Shown here piece after piece: positions 32,386 to 46,900 of a DNA stretch of 64,000 nt; position 1 is the first letter of the stretch; every line of letters starts with the position of its first letter. The stretch covers positions 90,205 through 154,204 of the forward strand of contig JAUJYZ010001262.1 of the NCBI GenBank assembly GCA_033675265.1, read 5' to 3'. This stretch comes from Actinostola sp. cb2023. Its lineage: Eukaryota > Cnidaria > Anthozoa > Actiniaria > Actinostolidae. A program made the translations under genes and the position numbers. Under the pieces are notes generated by a model. That model was not told the origin of the DNA and ran no database searches. It saw nothing but the letters and a program-made list of their open reading frames with translations.

Positions 32386-33889
32386 CTCTTACTTTCTGAT
32401 CTGTGTACCTTCAGGTACTCCGTGACGCGCGATGATGGTACGAAACTAGGAACTCGTATAGCTATCCACTATTGTATTATACTAGCCATTGACTTTGTTT
32501 CGTAACATTACAACAGTAAGGACTGCATAATGAAAAATAAACGGAGATAAAGTCAAAGACTGCAACATAAAGACTATTTGTCTTGTGGTCAGCGGTATTA
32601 TATTCCAAAACACTATAAAAATCTGCCACTTGATGTTGTTCACAGAATCCTTAACAAATCTAATATATTGTCTTAGGTATTAATTGGTATAATGGTGGTG
32701 AGATTACTTGCATATAGATTTATCAGACGAAAATCGGTAAAGTTTGAATAAATGGCGAAAATGAACAAATTTGAGAAATTACTGTTTTGAATTTCACTTT
32801 TATATGTTTATCTTAAGCCGAAAATGTATGTTTAGGCAAACGCTTTATTATAATTACATTGTAAAATATAATTTGCAATCGGCTTCCACTAAACTAATGT
32901 TTGTATGTCAAAAGGCATTTTGTCTCAGTTAACGAGCGAATTTATGCAAATTAGCAGTAATCGAGACGGTCATAACTTCTCCAGTGTTAAAGATCCAGTA
33001 AATATTTTTTCATGACATAACAGAACTATCTTAGTGCTTTTCATAAAAATCCTACAAATTCTCAGATCAAGTCAGAAATTTTAGAAATTATCAATTTTCG
33101 CTACGTGCTTTTCTTACTTTCTAGACTACCTATCACAGTACGCCTCTTTCAACTGTTACTATCAAATTATTTTTTCATAAACTGATCTTGTTTTACCATT
33201 TTTATAAAGACCTTACGATTTTCAGGGGTTTGGGTACATAGGACTTCCAACCCTATATCTCGACAAATTTTGAGAGCAGAGATAAAGAATATATATTTTC
33301 TTAAGTTGTATATCAACCTTGTTTTGTGTGGAAAATGTAAAGGAAATCCGAGCTTTGGCTCAAATTGAGTGGTCGATCCTTAGGCGGACATTAAGTATTA
33401 AAAGCGGCTGTTTAACGTTTGTTGAAATACATTTTATTTCTAGTAGAGAATCTGCTGAGCAATTCAATAGTTCCTCATGTCTTCACTGTGGGCCTTGTTA
33501 AGTTGCGCAAGCAATTAAGAATAGTTTATAAAACGTTTTGGTTTAAAAAATTAATAGTTTATAAAACTTTTTTCGGTTGGATTGCTCGAATATTTCGGTT
33601 GTCTATATTTTCAATTTTCTAATCGCTTCAAAGCCATTGCAAGTTTTTTTTTGATAAGAACTGTGATATATGTATAGTAAAATCTTCACGAAACTTTGAA
33701 AATATATTCTCTAGCTGTTTTTAAATATATATTTAATTTAATTATTCATAGTTAGTCTTTCCCAACTAATAATGAATATTTGATGACTTTCATAATAAGT
33801 GATTTCAAGGCGAATTATAATATACAACACAGTACGATACTCTCAGTTCAACAGATGCTCGAATTGATCTTTGACTTCGGGAACGCAAA
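32386..33889. other. Non-coding stretch upstream of the host gene
   Basis: AT-rich, with no recognisable coding sequence. The last 150 bp before the ATG at 33890 would hold the host promoter and 5' UTR; no clear TATA box is seen apart from ATTATAATATAC at about 33812. Confidence 0.4.
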
Positions 33890-33932
33890 ATGAAAGCCTT
33901 TATTTTGCTGTTGAGCTTCTTCTATGTCAAAG
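33890..33932 (+). CDS. Exon 1: signal peptide
   Basis: ATG then KAFILLLSFFYVK, a basic residue and a hydrophobic core typical of a secretory signal, ending AAAG/GTAAAA in phase 1. It was chosen as the start because it is the only Met-led hydrophobic exon whose phase joins the PAN exon to give GEGGCKN. Confidence 0.75.
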
Positions 33933-36900
33933 GTAAAAGTCGATTTTCTTTCTTGATTCATAGGTAATAGCATGGTTTGTGAATCCTTTATTATTATTAT
34001 TCAAAGTATATTTCTAACATAATATCCCTAACCGCCAAGCGATAATCTAGGCTTTATTTATTACCTTTATCAGTAAGCCTTCTTTTGCTGTCTAATTTAC
34101 ACATCACTAAACTGAACTGGTAAAACTCCCGTTTCGAGTTTGTTTGGACACCGCTGTAGTCCTTGACAAAAGACGCGTTTGCTCAGGCTTAGACTCAATC
34201 CAGAGAATAACCCTTGCAATTAAAAATAGTTTCTATTGTTGAATGTCAACACTTTTCTGGGTTCTCGTCGGTATTTTGTCAAGGACAGCGGTCATCGCTT
34301 AACAACTCGAAACTGGAGAATCTTGAATCGATTGAAAAGGGAATTGATCATGAAGGAAATCGAATTTGAAACAATTACCGATATTAGCGGATTCCAAGTG
34401 AAGTCGAGACTTGAATTTGGACATCTCGATATAGACCAAATCCAAAAATGGCTCCCAAATTTCAATTGTCATTGTTTTGGACTGACTGAACCTCGTGTAG
34501 TGTGTAATCTCTTTTTTGCAGCATCATGGACACAAGGCTAGTCAGTCAAAAACAATGACTATTTAAATTTGGGAGCCATTATTGCATTCGATTTATGTAC
34601 TTGTAATACTGAAAATGCTGAAAGGAAAACCCGAACATAAACTACGTGGATTCCAACTCCCAAATCTCAGTTTTCGTGGATGCACACTGAAGAATATCGA
34701 TTTGGGATCGGTCCCAATTTCGCCGTCGCGCCGAGAGAAAAAAGCCATTGCAGTGTTGGGGTTGTTTGCTATACCAGCCAATAGGAGTAAAGCAAAATTG
34801 GAGGCTAATTAAAATTCAATTGCATAGATTGAGTTTCATTCAGTTTTACTCTGCATGCTTAGTACAAAACTAAGTACAATAGTTGATATTTATGGTACCA
34901 AATAAACTATTGTTCTTAGTTTCACCAAGGAGGGAGGTGACACCTCATGCTGCTATTTTTCATTGTTAAAATCGGCTACCAAACAAGTCGCATTATTTTA
35001 ATAATAAAAATAAATTCATTAATAAATCATGAGGACAAAACAGAGGACATCACTACCGTGAAGGAGATTTGATAAGTGATGTTCATTAGCATAAAATTTG
35101 GTCAAATTGAACTTTGAATTCCTCCAAGAATTATTCATGAGTGAGAAGTTATTGTATGAGCGATGCTTGTTTGCGTAGACATAGAGTTTTATTTAGTACC
35201 AGTAGTTTGCATACAATTTAGTTTATAAGTTAAGTTAATAAATGAGAAAACTTTTGTTTTGCGGGTTAAGTAATATTGCGTAGGCTTTATAAACAAACAC
35301 AATAAAAGTCACGCATTTATATTTTGTCTTTCTACCCCACCCCTACACAGGCGAAGGTGGTTGCAAAAACCTTAATTATCTCGACTGCATAAAAAACAAA
35401 ACCTTGACTGGTCACGTGATCAAGACCGCCAGAGTCCTAGTTCCCGGATTAGAAGTCTGCCAGCAAAATTGCTTTCGTGAAGGAAAATGTGTGTCGTACA
35501 ACTTGGGTCCAGTAGAAGGACAGATCAGGACGTGTGAGTTGAATGCCGCTGACCACTGGACGCGCCCCACTTTCTTGGCTTTGAAAGAAGGTTTTGAATA
35601 TTGTCCAATTGAGGTGAGTTTGGCATATCACCATGGAAGCCTACTGGAAAAAAGCACGCTTTTGGCCGGTGATTGACACTTTCTGGATCCTTCATATTAA
35701 CCCTTTGGGTTGTTCTCCTGCAGCCTTCCACTATTTATTCAAATTATATATTTGTGATTTATTATTTTGTGTGGAAAATAAAAACCTTTGAACATCTGAT
35801 TTCAAAACACATCGAAGTTGATTGAAGAATCCCGGGCGCCTCGGTCTTTCACACGCTTAGAACTCGGTGTTTCAGTCAAAATTGATGGAAGCACTCGTTC
35901 TTATGTTACGTTTGCCGATGTATTGCTTCTTTCTTCACTAGAATCGTTGTTCAACCAACCCTTGTCCAGCAGAAAGACTCTGCACACCTGACTTTGCGTG
36001 GGACACGTTCAACTGTGACGGTAAGTAAGCTTAAAGTGATGGGAGGTTTGGGAGACATTCATTTACATCTGCTCCTGTCTTTGACATTTTAGATGGCGGT
36101 TGGACACAATGGGGCCCGTGGCCTGACGTCTGTATTCTATCAGCATGTCGACAAACTCGCAAGAGAAGTTGTTCAAATCCAGTCCCTCAAAGAAGTGGTG
36201 CCAATTGTGCAGGATTGGGACTGGATACGAGGGAGTGTATATTCCCAAAGACGGACATAAGCGGTAAAAATATCACAGTCCAAACCTAGACTAGTCACTC
36301 ACATATATACAGACACAAACGTAGACACAGCTACTTACATAAAGTCTAAAGTACTAGAGAGCGAGGGACGTTTGGGAGAATTCGAGAGCAGATCAGTCCA
36401 AACACGAGATATAGAAGACGTACTTCATTTCTTTTATAAATTATTTTTTTCGAAATAAAGTACAAAAACAAAAGATAAACAAACGAGAAATTGTCGAAAT
36501 CGTAATTCTCATTGCATTGCACCAACCAATCAGAAAGTTCGTTTATGTGACTTCGATGAATTGTTTTGGCGAGTGTTTGAACCGGCAAACTATGGGCAAG
36601 AAAATGTGTCCTTTTAATTATGATTTAACCTCAAATGAAGTTGAAAACCAAGCGAAAAGTTAACAGTTATTCATAATTTTGTTATTAATAAAAGAGCAGT
36701 TTGAATAGAAAAGTGGAGGAAATAGTTCGTTTTGAAAGCAAAAACGTCGACATATTTGTGATCGTGGTTCTCAGTGACAGTGCTGAACGAAACGTGGACA
36801 GAAACGACGGAGCAAGGTTCATGTTTGAAAACAACTCACGCTAAGCTGACTGTTTGGGATATTGTACATTGCTGAGAAGTAGTGCTTTGAATTTGTCTGC

Positions 36901-39900
36901 TTCCTTCAGTTGTTTTGGCTGCTTGGATTGAGTGTCTGGGCGAACACATTACGGCACTGTTGGAGCTGGTTGGAAGCCGATGGCCGGGAGTTGTACTTGC
37001 AAGTGACTACTCGTTTCTGTGACCCGAAATAGCTATTATTTGGCAGTTAGACAGCCCTGCGTTTGACAACAGAGTGATGGCAGTTGGCCTAACACAATGA
37101 TATGTACATGTTTTGCTCTTAATTGGAGAAATTCTCGTTGACACTCAATTATTTCATCATATTTCCAAGCTTGTTTACGCGAGGTCCGGTATTCATACCA
37201 CCGATATTCATATCATCGAGCTGATTGTCATCAAAATCAAACGTTTTTTCTTAGGTGGATCACTAGCATTCTGTTATTCAAGTAAGTTAATTTCAAAATT
37301 TTGAACATTAACTTTGCTAATGAAGATGTCGTACACTGAAAACAAAATTAGTTTTTGGTCAAAAAGTCGATGAATTTTCCATTAATCTGGCAGGTCGTTA
37401 CGTCATTTTTCCATGTTTTCACAGGCAAATGAAACACGGCTGATCAGCCAAGCAGAGCGGGTCGCGATAAAAGGCTGAAACTGAAACGGCGGAAAGCGGA
37501 AACGGAAACGGCGGAAAGAGCTGAAACGGCGGAAAGTGCGGAAAGTGGTAAAAAGCTGAAACGGCGGAAACGGCGTTGGTCATCGTCTATCAAAATTACC
37601 TCTGGTAAAGGGGCTTTTGATCTATCGTGCTTTCATGCCCGCTTGCATGTCAACGTAGCACTTGCAAAAGACAACGTAACTGACACGATGACCAAATTAG
37701 TTCAAGCAGTGATAATGAGTTGTATTCACCATTCTCGAGGTAAGTACGTGTCCACATGTTATTCCATGATATCAAGCGTGATAGCTTAGCATGAATTTAA
37801 ACTGTATCCACTCGTCGTATTTAAATGACGTTCCCCAATTGCAAACTTTTAAGGAAATGAAATTCAGCATCTGAGTATCGAAGAGCGGAGATCTGTGACA
37901 CCACTGGAAAGTTAATTATGGAAAGGTTTCAGCCAAAAGACCATTATATATAATGGTTTCTTGTTTCTGCTTTTTACCACTTTTTTCCGCCATTTCAGCT
38001 TTTTACCAGTTATTTACCACTTTTCCGCCGTTTCCGCCGTTTCAGCTTTTTACCACTTTCCGCCGTTTCAGCTCTTTCCGCCGTTTCCGTTTCCGCTTTC
38101 CGCCGTTTCAGTTTCAGCCTTTTATCGCGACCCCAAGCAGAGCGCGCATATACTATTTAAATTATTGTATAATTTAATTTTCTTTTTACAATGCATTACA
38201 ATGAAACTGTAATCTTGTCAGCATATATTATGGCAATGCCAGATGGTATTAATTGTTTTCAGCAGTCAGATGATCCGGGCAGATGATGGCTTTGAGTAGC
38301 CAATCAAGAAAGCAGTTTCACATAACGGACTGATACGGGTATAAGCAGTACTGAAGACTGAGTCCAATAAATAGGTTTTGTCCTTGTACATATATTTATC
38401 AATCCTTGACAAGTTTCCTGTCCTCCATGCTTCAAAGTGTTCACTATATAATAATTCAAAGATACCAGGTAGTTGTATATTGATGAAGACTAAAGTACAC
38501 CAGGATGGATTGTTCAGTTGAACAAATATAATTTGATTCAGTAGAATTTGCCTCAATGGGCGATTGGTTTGGCGAAGACCATCGAGCTCGATCAGGCAGA
38601 TAGGTCTCTGTATCTGGGACTGATGTGTCTTATTCATCAGTGTCAGTTTATCGGGCTATAAAGATCCATGCATGTGACCGATTGGACAATGACCATGATC
38701 GGACCAATTGCTCATGAATTATTAATGAGGTTCAGAATTAAAATTATTACATGCAATGAGCTAAATGCAATAAATAAAGAGTTCCAAGATTTTAGCCAGG
38801 AAAAGCAAGAATTCCAGTCTTTACATATATTCTGCTCATGCGCAGAGTCGAGGACATCGTATCCCACATTTGTTGGACTCTTGACTAGCATGGAGTAGAG
38901 CCTGCTTTCAAATGTTAAAAAGAGGATTCGGACTGAGTGGTATTGCCTATACTCTGAGCATATGGGCATTTTATCTGCGCATGCGTGAAATGCCAACATT
39001 AACACAAAGACCCTCTGACACGCGCATATGTCCCGCGCCATCCCGCGCTAATTTAAATACCAGGAATAACAAACAAGATGGCGAAGTTCTATCTCATATA
39101 TTTATTTATTAACTTGTCTATTTGAATATATGCAACTCAAAAATGATAGATTCTATGTTAACAATGCTGAAGGCATGCTGCAGTTGTCATAACAAGTATT
39201 TACGATGCATTATATGAGTTGTATATTGCAAGGTGACGGAGGTCCAGACATGACAAGCTGAAACGGACAATGGCTGCCGTGTTCGCCGTATACATGCACT
39301 TTGAGCATTCATAGCAGGAGCTATGCATTTTTTTTAAGTCATTTATTGTGATGAATGGAAAATGATTATTGAATAATCTTCGCCTCCGTAACAGTAAGCA
39401 ACTTGAATACTTGAAGTCCACATTTCTGCTCGCCGCGAATCCAGTAACTTGTAAGCAAAAATGCTGCAATGCAAAACAGTGGAAAGAAGTTTTAATTTTC
39501 TTAGCAACTAATCTTTCTGTAAAGTTTATCCTCTCATTTATACTTTCAAAGACTTAGAATAAGGAAATAGACGAGAACCATGGCTTCGAGAAGTAACACA
39601 AAACAACAATTCCGCCATTCAGTATAGGGTGAGAAGAATCTATTAAATCTGACAGCTATGCACATGCATTTTTTGAAGCCCCATTCTCTATAAAAACTGA
39701 AATTATATAAAGGAATGAATTCTGTGGTAATAGGCCATATGCACTAACGGGTCACGTGACCCAACTTTCTCAAATCAAGCAGCAGTGTCAAAATGAACTC
39801 CAGAAATGAAAAGAGCAGCTCGATATTAGTAAAAAGGCGAAATTTCAACTTATAATCTTTTTAAGGCCGTCCGCCTTCTCAAGTATATTAAGGCCTGACA

Positions 39901-42900
39901 CAGGAGCCTAATTAGCATAAACACATTATTTTCTATAAACTAAATACCATTCATGCTTTGATGCTAAAACTTCTCCAAAATGTTAAGTTCCATGAATGTG
40001 TGAAAATTTAATCGCGATAATAGCAAATGAAGTGTCACGTGACAAATCACGTGGTCAAGACTGATTGAAAAATTCAATCGAAAATGGGGTACGTAGAGAC
40101 TTTTCTTAGAATACTAACTAATGTTTCATTAAATACCTTTGGTAGATATCTTTCTATTACCGCCTTTTAATGGTGTCTACATATTTTCATTAAGGAGAAA
40201 ATTAAAAATAATCAAATAACTGGATTGGTCACGTGACCTGTTTTATGAATTATCTCTATAACTAATGATTCAGGACAACGTTAAAATGCGGATTTAGAAA
40301 GACCTTTCAAAACGTAACATTTAGATATGTGATCGATTATTCTTAGAAAAGTTTCTATGTACCCCATTTTGAGCTGAATTTTTTCGACATATGTGGCCAT
40401 GTGATTTGTCACGTGACCCATCAATTCCAATAAACCACATCAAATTTTCACACACTCATGGGACTAAACATTTTGGTGAAGTTCTATCTCCAAAGCATGA
40501 ATAGTTTTCAGTAAATAGAAAATATTGATGTTTATGCTAATTAGGCCCATGTGTCAGGCCTTAATATACTTGAGTTATTTTCGAGCAAGGAGAGAAATGA
40601 GCCGAAAATCGCCCCACCTGATTTTCATGCCAGATGAAGCCCATCATCTGACGAGTACGAAGAGATAAAAAGTTTTGGTGAAAAACGATTTTTTAATTTT
40701 TTTAAATTTAAAATCAATTTCGAGGTGTTTTCGAAATATTTACGCACGAAAATCTCGGAATTCGGGATTCGCTCCACGAAGAACTATTGAACCATTTCTT
40801 AAAAGCTTCTGCACAGTAGTTTTTACATGTTTCATCTACAAAATACAATCTCAACTGCTTAACCATGTTAAAGCTTCCGTGTGATATTTCGGTTTGAATA
40901 ACGACCATTTTAGGCATTTTCTTCGAATCCGAAAATTGGTAAAATTCAAAACGGAAAAATATACTATAGGTAAATTCATTGGATGACGAGGGAATTCCAC
41001 GTTGAATTCACGAGAAAAGGCGATATCGCACAAGTCGCGAAGCGACGAGTGCGATATCGCCTTTTCGAGTGAATTCCACGTGGAATTCACGAGTCATCCA
41101 ATGAATTTTCCTTGAATCCCATAGCGTTCTCTTTGTTTTAGAAAAATATAGTTTTTAGACAATTTTGAGTCGCTATTTATCGCGCGTCGCAAAGAAAGCC
41201 AGTGGAGTGTTCAGTCTTTCGCTACGCTAGCCAATAGGAATCAAGCAAAATTGAATACTAAAATCAGTTTATTTGAAGGACAAACGTTGTTTTCTTCAGT
41301 CGTTTTAACGTCTACATTTACGGACAATCTACAACAGGAACACAGCTATAGATGTAGATATGGATAACATTCATAGTTAACGAAAACTTACAGCCAGAAA
41401 GACTAAAAGCGATGACACGCTGACTTTACACGGGAGAGAAGTTCTCAAGTTTTCACAATTATCACAATCGTCTTGACAAACTTGTAAGTAAGAGTAAGCT
41501 TATACTTTTCTGATAAGAAGTTAATCGGAAAGATATAAAACTACGTATACGGACTTATTCTATCCTCATAAGACTTCAATAAATTGTTCAAATTTTCTAA
41601 ACTGACGTTTCTTGTTGTCTTTCAATCCGATCAGAGAGCTGCCGATGAGAAGCTGAACTTTTCACAGGACGTCGACATTGATGGATTTGTTAACTACGTT
41701 CTTGAATGCTAATGATTCTCAGGCAAATGATTTCAGACAAAGGCATATTTATCGATAAACAGAGCCAGAGGTAATCGCTCTGATTCAGTAATTGTGAAGC
41801 TACATCCAGTACATGTACAACTACAACAACTGAACAAGTCAAAGCCGGCAGCCGAGCGACAAGCAAAGCCAACTGGATAATTTGCAGTTTTGTATGATTT
41901 TGGCCATATTACAGGTACATATTTTGCTAATGCTAGGTGTATAAAATTCTGTATTAAATTGGACTATTGTTGTTGTTTATCTATTGGCTTCTACTAGATT
42001 TGTAGTTGATTGCTGGAGCCGGTTTGATTAAGCTTACGGCAGTGACTGCCATGACTTGTACTTCGTGGTCTCTTTCTCAAACTTAGGTGAAAGTTTTGTA
42101 AATAAATAAATTATTATCTCGCTGAGAAATTTCAATAATTATCAGTGCATCGATCTGGAGTATCATTCATTCAGAAGAGTATTAATTTAAGCTTGCAAGG
42201 TATACGTTTTACGATTGTTTTGTTTTCAATGTTGTTGTTTTGCGAAAAGCCAACAACATCAAAAGTGCGGGCTTCCTGTTTTTTCATTGAATTCAGCTTT
42301 TCAAATGTCTTGATTTTAATCTCATTTGCAAAACAAAAAATCATTATTTCTTTCTGTAAATGTTTTTGTTTGTTCCTTTTGTAAGCAATCTCAGTGTTTA
42401 TTTGTTCTCTTGGTGAGAAACAGAGACGAAAGTCGAACTTAAATACAAAATTCAGCGCGGGATCCCTATATATCGATGAATTCAGCTTTTCAAAGTGTTG
42501 AATTCCACGCTGAATTCCCTCTCATCCGGTTTTCTTCTCAGCCAATCAGCGCGCGAGTTTCATATGAGCTATGGGATTCTATTTCTACTAATTTTATTTA
42601 TTTCCTAGTAAAACGTGAACCTTTATTGAGATTTTCGCCGAAGAAAATAGGTGGGCACTGCACATTTGGATCCCGAAATAGCGTAGCCATTTGACACTAA
42701 TTTGCATTTTCGCGTGATCGCAATCCATTTCACGTGCTGCTAGTCAGACCCTAAAAATTCAATAACATCGACGATTTATCCTAATTAAAGCAAACAGCAG
42801 CACTGAGTATTGATTATAATTGTTTTTGAATGTCAAAATTGCGACTTACTATCTCTTTATAAAAGTTCTTGAGCTTTTTTCTTGTACAGCAGTTACTACT

Positions 42901-43900
42901 AAGCAAATATGCAAATCATGTAAACGAGCAAATTACTGGACTTAATGAACTCTCCGACTTACTTGATCACAGCAATTACTAAAAGAATATAATACGCGTC
43001 TTGAGAAAAAAATCATGCAAAATACTTAAATTTAAAGCGGATTAGCACGTTTTTCCCTAAAGTTTTTGTCATTAATTTTATTTGAAAGAGGTCGTGTTGA
43101 ACACATGTAGATTTCATATTTGACTCGAAACACTTTATACTTGTTTTTCTCACTAAATATTTTCATTCAAATGTCTTTGTGTCAACCCTCTGAAAGTATA
43201 AGCTACGCACTATAATCGATATTTTTCTTTGACGTGAAGAGAATACGGCGATCTGATTAACTGCTGGTCGGCAGCGTTTGAAGTGTTTTGAGACTCAATT
43301 GAACACCGATCAAATTACAGAACTGAGTACTGACCACAATAAAACTGATACAAGGAGTAAAATATAATCTTGTGACATGACGAAGTGTGGGATCGGTCTG
43401 CTTCTAGATACTGAGAGTGCGGATATTCAACTCATAAAGGTAAAGAGTTTGCCGAAATGGTGAGAAGTGCAAACTGCCGAAAGGAAATTACAGGGCATCT
43501 GAAAATGCTGAAATTGACAAGCGAAGGAATCACTTCTGAAGAAGATCTTATACTTATTAGAGCAGGTAAATAAAACTAAGATGTGTATTTATAAGATCAT
43601 TGTACATAAACAAATTAGTTGTTGACTTTATGGTTGCTCTGTATCTTTTTATAGGGATTTTTGAGAAACATCAAGAAATTATTGTTTGTCCAAAACATAG
43701 AGACTCGTTAGGAATTTACTGGAGAAGTCGTTCTGTATATTGCCAAATTCCACCATTACTTGCTGCACACATACATCATCAAACAAAGTGAGAGGAGACA
43801 GGACGGTGAACAAATCTTTATCTAAAGCTATTTTTTGAAAACACAACGACTTTAATTCCAGTTGGATCAGGTAGACTAAGTGAGCTTTGTCACTGATGTA

Positions 43901-43938
<38 letters not shown>

Positions 43939-46900
43939 GGGGGTACTCCCTATTAATATCACTTCTGAAGAAGATCTTATACTTATTAGAGCAGGTAAAT
44001 AAAACTAAGATTCGGGACTTTAGTATAATGTTAGACTTGAATATAGAGTTGCGACCAGTGATTACGAGACGATAATCACTGGTCGAGAGCGGAAGTAAAA
44101 TCATCAACGCGGAAGTACTAATAAAACGGGTTTTTTATCCTGAATTTCGTCTTTTCTCTGATATTCAAGTCTAAAATTATACTAAAACAATTATTCCCCT
44201 CATTCTCAGTTATTATGGTGAATGTTCACCTAATTCGCCTTCGGCGAAAAATTGTTAAATACGGGGAAGCTCCGCTCTGAAATTGTTACTTTTGTTCAAG
44301 CTGGATGTATATAGAAGGGTAGGGATTTCACGAGTTCAAGTGTAGAAAAGGGAAACAAAAACTGTTATTTTAGTGTAAACTGAGACCTTTCAAAATATTT
44401 CGAACAAACGTACGCACGTAACCGCTGATTATATTATGGTATATATCTATTTCCAAAAAAGTTGTCGGAGCTGAAGGACATAGGCAATATCAGCAATGGA
44501 AATAATGGGAAATCAGTTTGTAATTAGTTATTCTAAAACACCGATTTGTACTTGCACTTTTCTTTTAGCAATATGTCGAAGGTGTAGAGAAAAGTTAGCG
44601 GATTTACCAAAAACTGAACAGGTTTGTTGTGCCACGCGCGCGCGCGCGTTGGGCCTGGGTCATAGATTCTGATAATTACTAAACAAAAAGGGCGTTTCCC
44701 AGCGTGCGGTACAACTCTTTACTGAAGGTGGACATTTTTTGTTTTATATAGACGCTGATAACCAAGGTTGCAACGGATAAATTCGAATTCGATGAACCTC
44801 AAAATGACGTCGTAGATGACGTCATAGATGATTTTGAAAGTCTTGAAATTACAGACGACATTCCAGCTTCTAATCTGTCATTGTATCAGCCGTCTTCCCA
44901 AGAGTCAAATGAATCTGAAAGCAGCGACACTGAAGTTCAAATTTCGCATGACGCTGAGAAGCGACAGTCTCTTGACTCTTTCCTTCTTCTATCGAACCTT
45001 GAGCCACTCAGAAGCGTTCTTACTCAGCCATGGGCTGCAGTCACTCAAAAAACCCGCGCACATTATATCAAGAAAGCGAGCAACGCAGTTGCAGAGGTTC
45101 TTCGCACTGTTGCTCCAGGATCTGCAGCATCATTATGGGACGCTGTAAAAGAATCTGACGAGGTTGGCAAACAACTAGTAAATGGATCAACTAGAACTGG
45201 AAATAACTTGTTATTTGTTATTTCGGAATCTATCAAACAAGCTTCAAGTCGTGAAACTAGACGTCAATTGATTAGCTTGGTAAGCAGCAAAGTGTCATTC
45301 AGTAAACTTCAACAGTACATACCCAACCTCACACGATATCAGTTTTACAGCATCTAGAAGATACGGTTTAGAAGTGGGAGCTGGTCTGCAAGCAGACACA
45401 CCCACTAAGCAAATAAGAGAAAGAGTTGATCCACAAAAGATGGAACATTTTGTTGACTTCATATGTTCGTCAAACATAATACAGGACTTACCATTTGGAC
45501 AAAAAACTCTAAAAACTAGCAAATAACACAGAAATAGAAATCCCCAATGTCATTCGTACATTAATTCCATCTCGATTAATTGCACAGTATCAAGAGTATT
45601 GTAAAGAAAACTCTTACACTCCTCTATCACGGACCACCTTATATACGATACTTTCTCAGTCCTGCTTGGCGTCCGTTAGGAAAAGTCTCCAAGGTCTTGA
45701 TAATTACGCCGCTGATGGTGGACGCGCGTTTGACGACCTGATTGCTTTGGTTGGTACATTATCAAGGTATGGTGCAAATGAAAGCAAAATGAGCGATGCA
45801 AAGGATGAATTGAGAGCCCTAAAGCAATATCTGAAAGGTGATTATAAGGTAAGTCATGATTCTGCAGCAATACCAGTTATATGATAATGGCCAATTACTT
45901 CCTTTATATTATGTATTCAGGTTCACTCAGCGACTCGAACGAAAAGTGCTTTGAAACGCAATGTGTGCACGACCATGATCATTTATGTGACAACTGTGAG
46001 AGATTAAAGCAGGTAAGTTAATCCTAGGAAAAGTCAATCAGTTTATTATTCAAAACTGTAAACGTGTACGTGTAGACGTCCCGAATGTTTTTTAAATACA
46101 TACACTATTTCATAAATAACGTTAATAAATGTTAATTTCACTTTGGTTCAATATTGTTTGCAAAGACAAATTGTTTACGATACATTTCCTTGTAACATTA
46201 ACGTTTTGATTGGATACCGTATGGTAAAACTGGCGGACTCTTTCTTAGAATAACGAAATCTGCTCCACTGAAACCGCGTTTTATGTTTCTCTGCAGCTAT
46301 TGGACTTCATATCTTCAGAGACACTTTCTTCAAACATGCCACGGGATGAAAAAAGACGACGCCATTTTTTCCCTTCAAGCTGCTTGTGATGCAATTCAAA
46401 CCTGGAAGTCACATCAGTTGCGCATGGTGCATCAAGACACTGCCAGGACTGACATACTAGATTCTCTTGACAAAGATTCCGTGTTGATTGTTCAGGACTT
46501 TGCTATGAAATTTCTGCCAGCCCAATACAGAGAAACCCAAAAAGAGTTCTTTGGTAAGAGAGGGATATCGTGGCATATCACAGTGTGTCTGACAAAGGCC
46601 AACTCTCAGCTTTTAGCTCAGACGTTCGTCCATATAGTGGAGTCAGGTTTACAGGACAGCAAGACAGTCGTGACTATCATGGAAAATGTTCTACAAATCC
46701 TGAAAAGAGAACATCGAGAAATCCACAATGTATATTACCGGCAGGATAATGCCGGATGCTATCATTGTGCTTTTACCATCGTGTCGTGCAAAATCCTTCG
46801 AGAAAGAACGGGCCTGAACTTGTGTCAATTTGATTTTTGTGATCCCCAAGGAGGAAAGGGCCCCTGCGACCGAAAAAGCAGCCCAGATAAAATACCGCAT

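Noticed and set aside
38266..38637. 123-codon minus-strand frame
   Set aside because: No recognisable motif, no start or splice context; probably chance in repeat DNA.
40675..40884. Mirror-image 69-codon frames at 40675-40884 (+) and 49399-49608 (-)
   Set aside because: They lie in the inverted arms of the same transposon; conservation is explained by the arm pair and not by coding.
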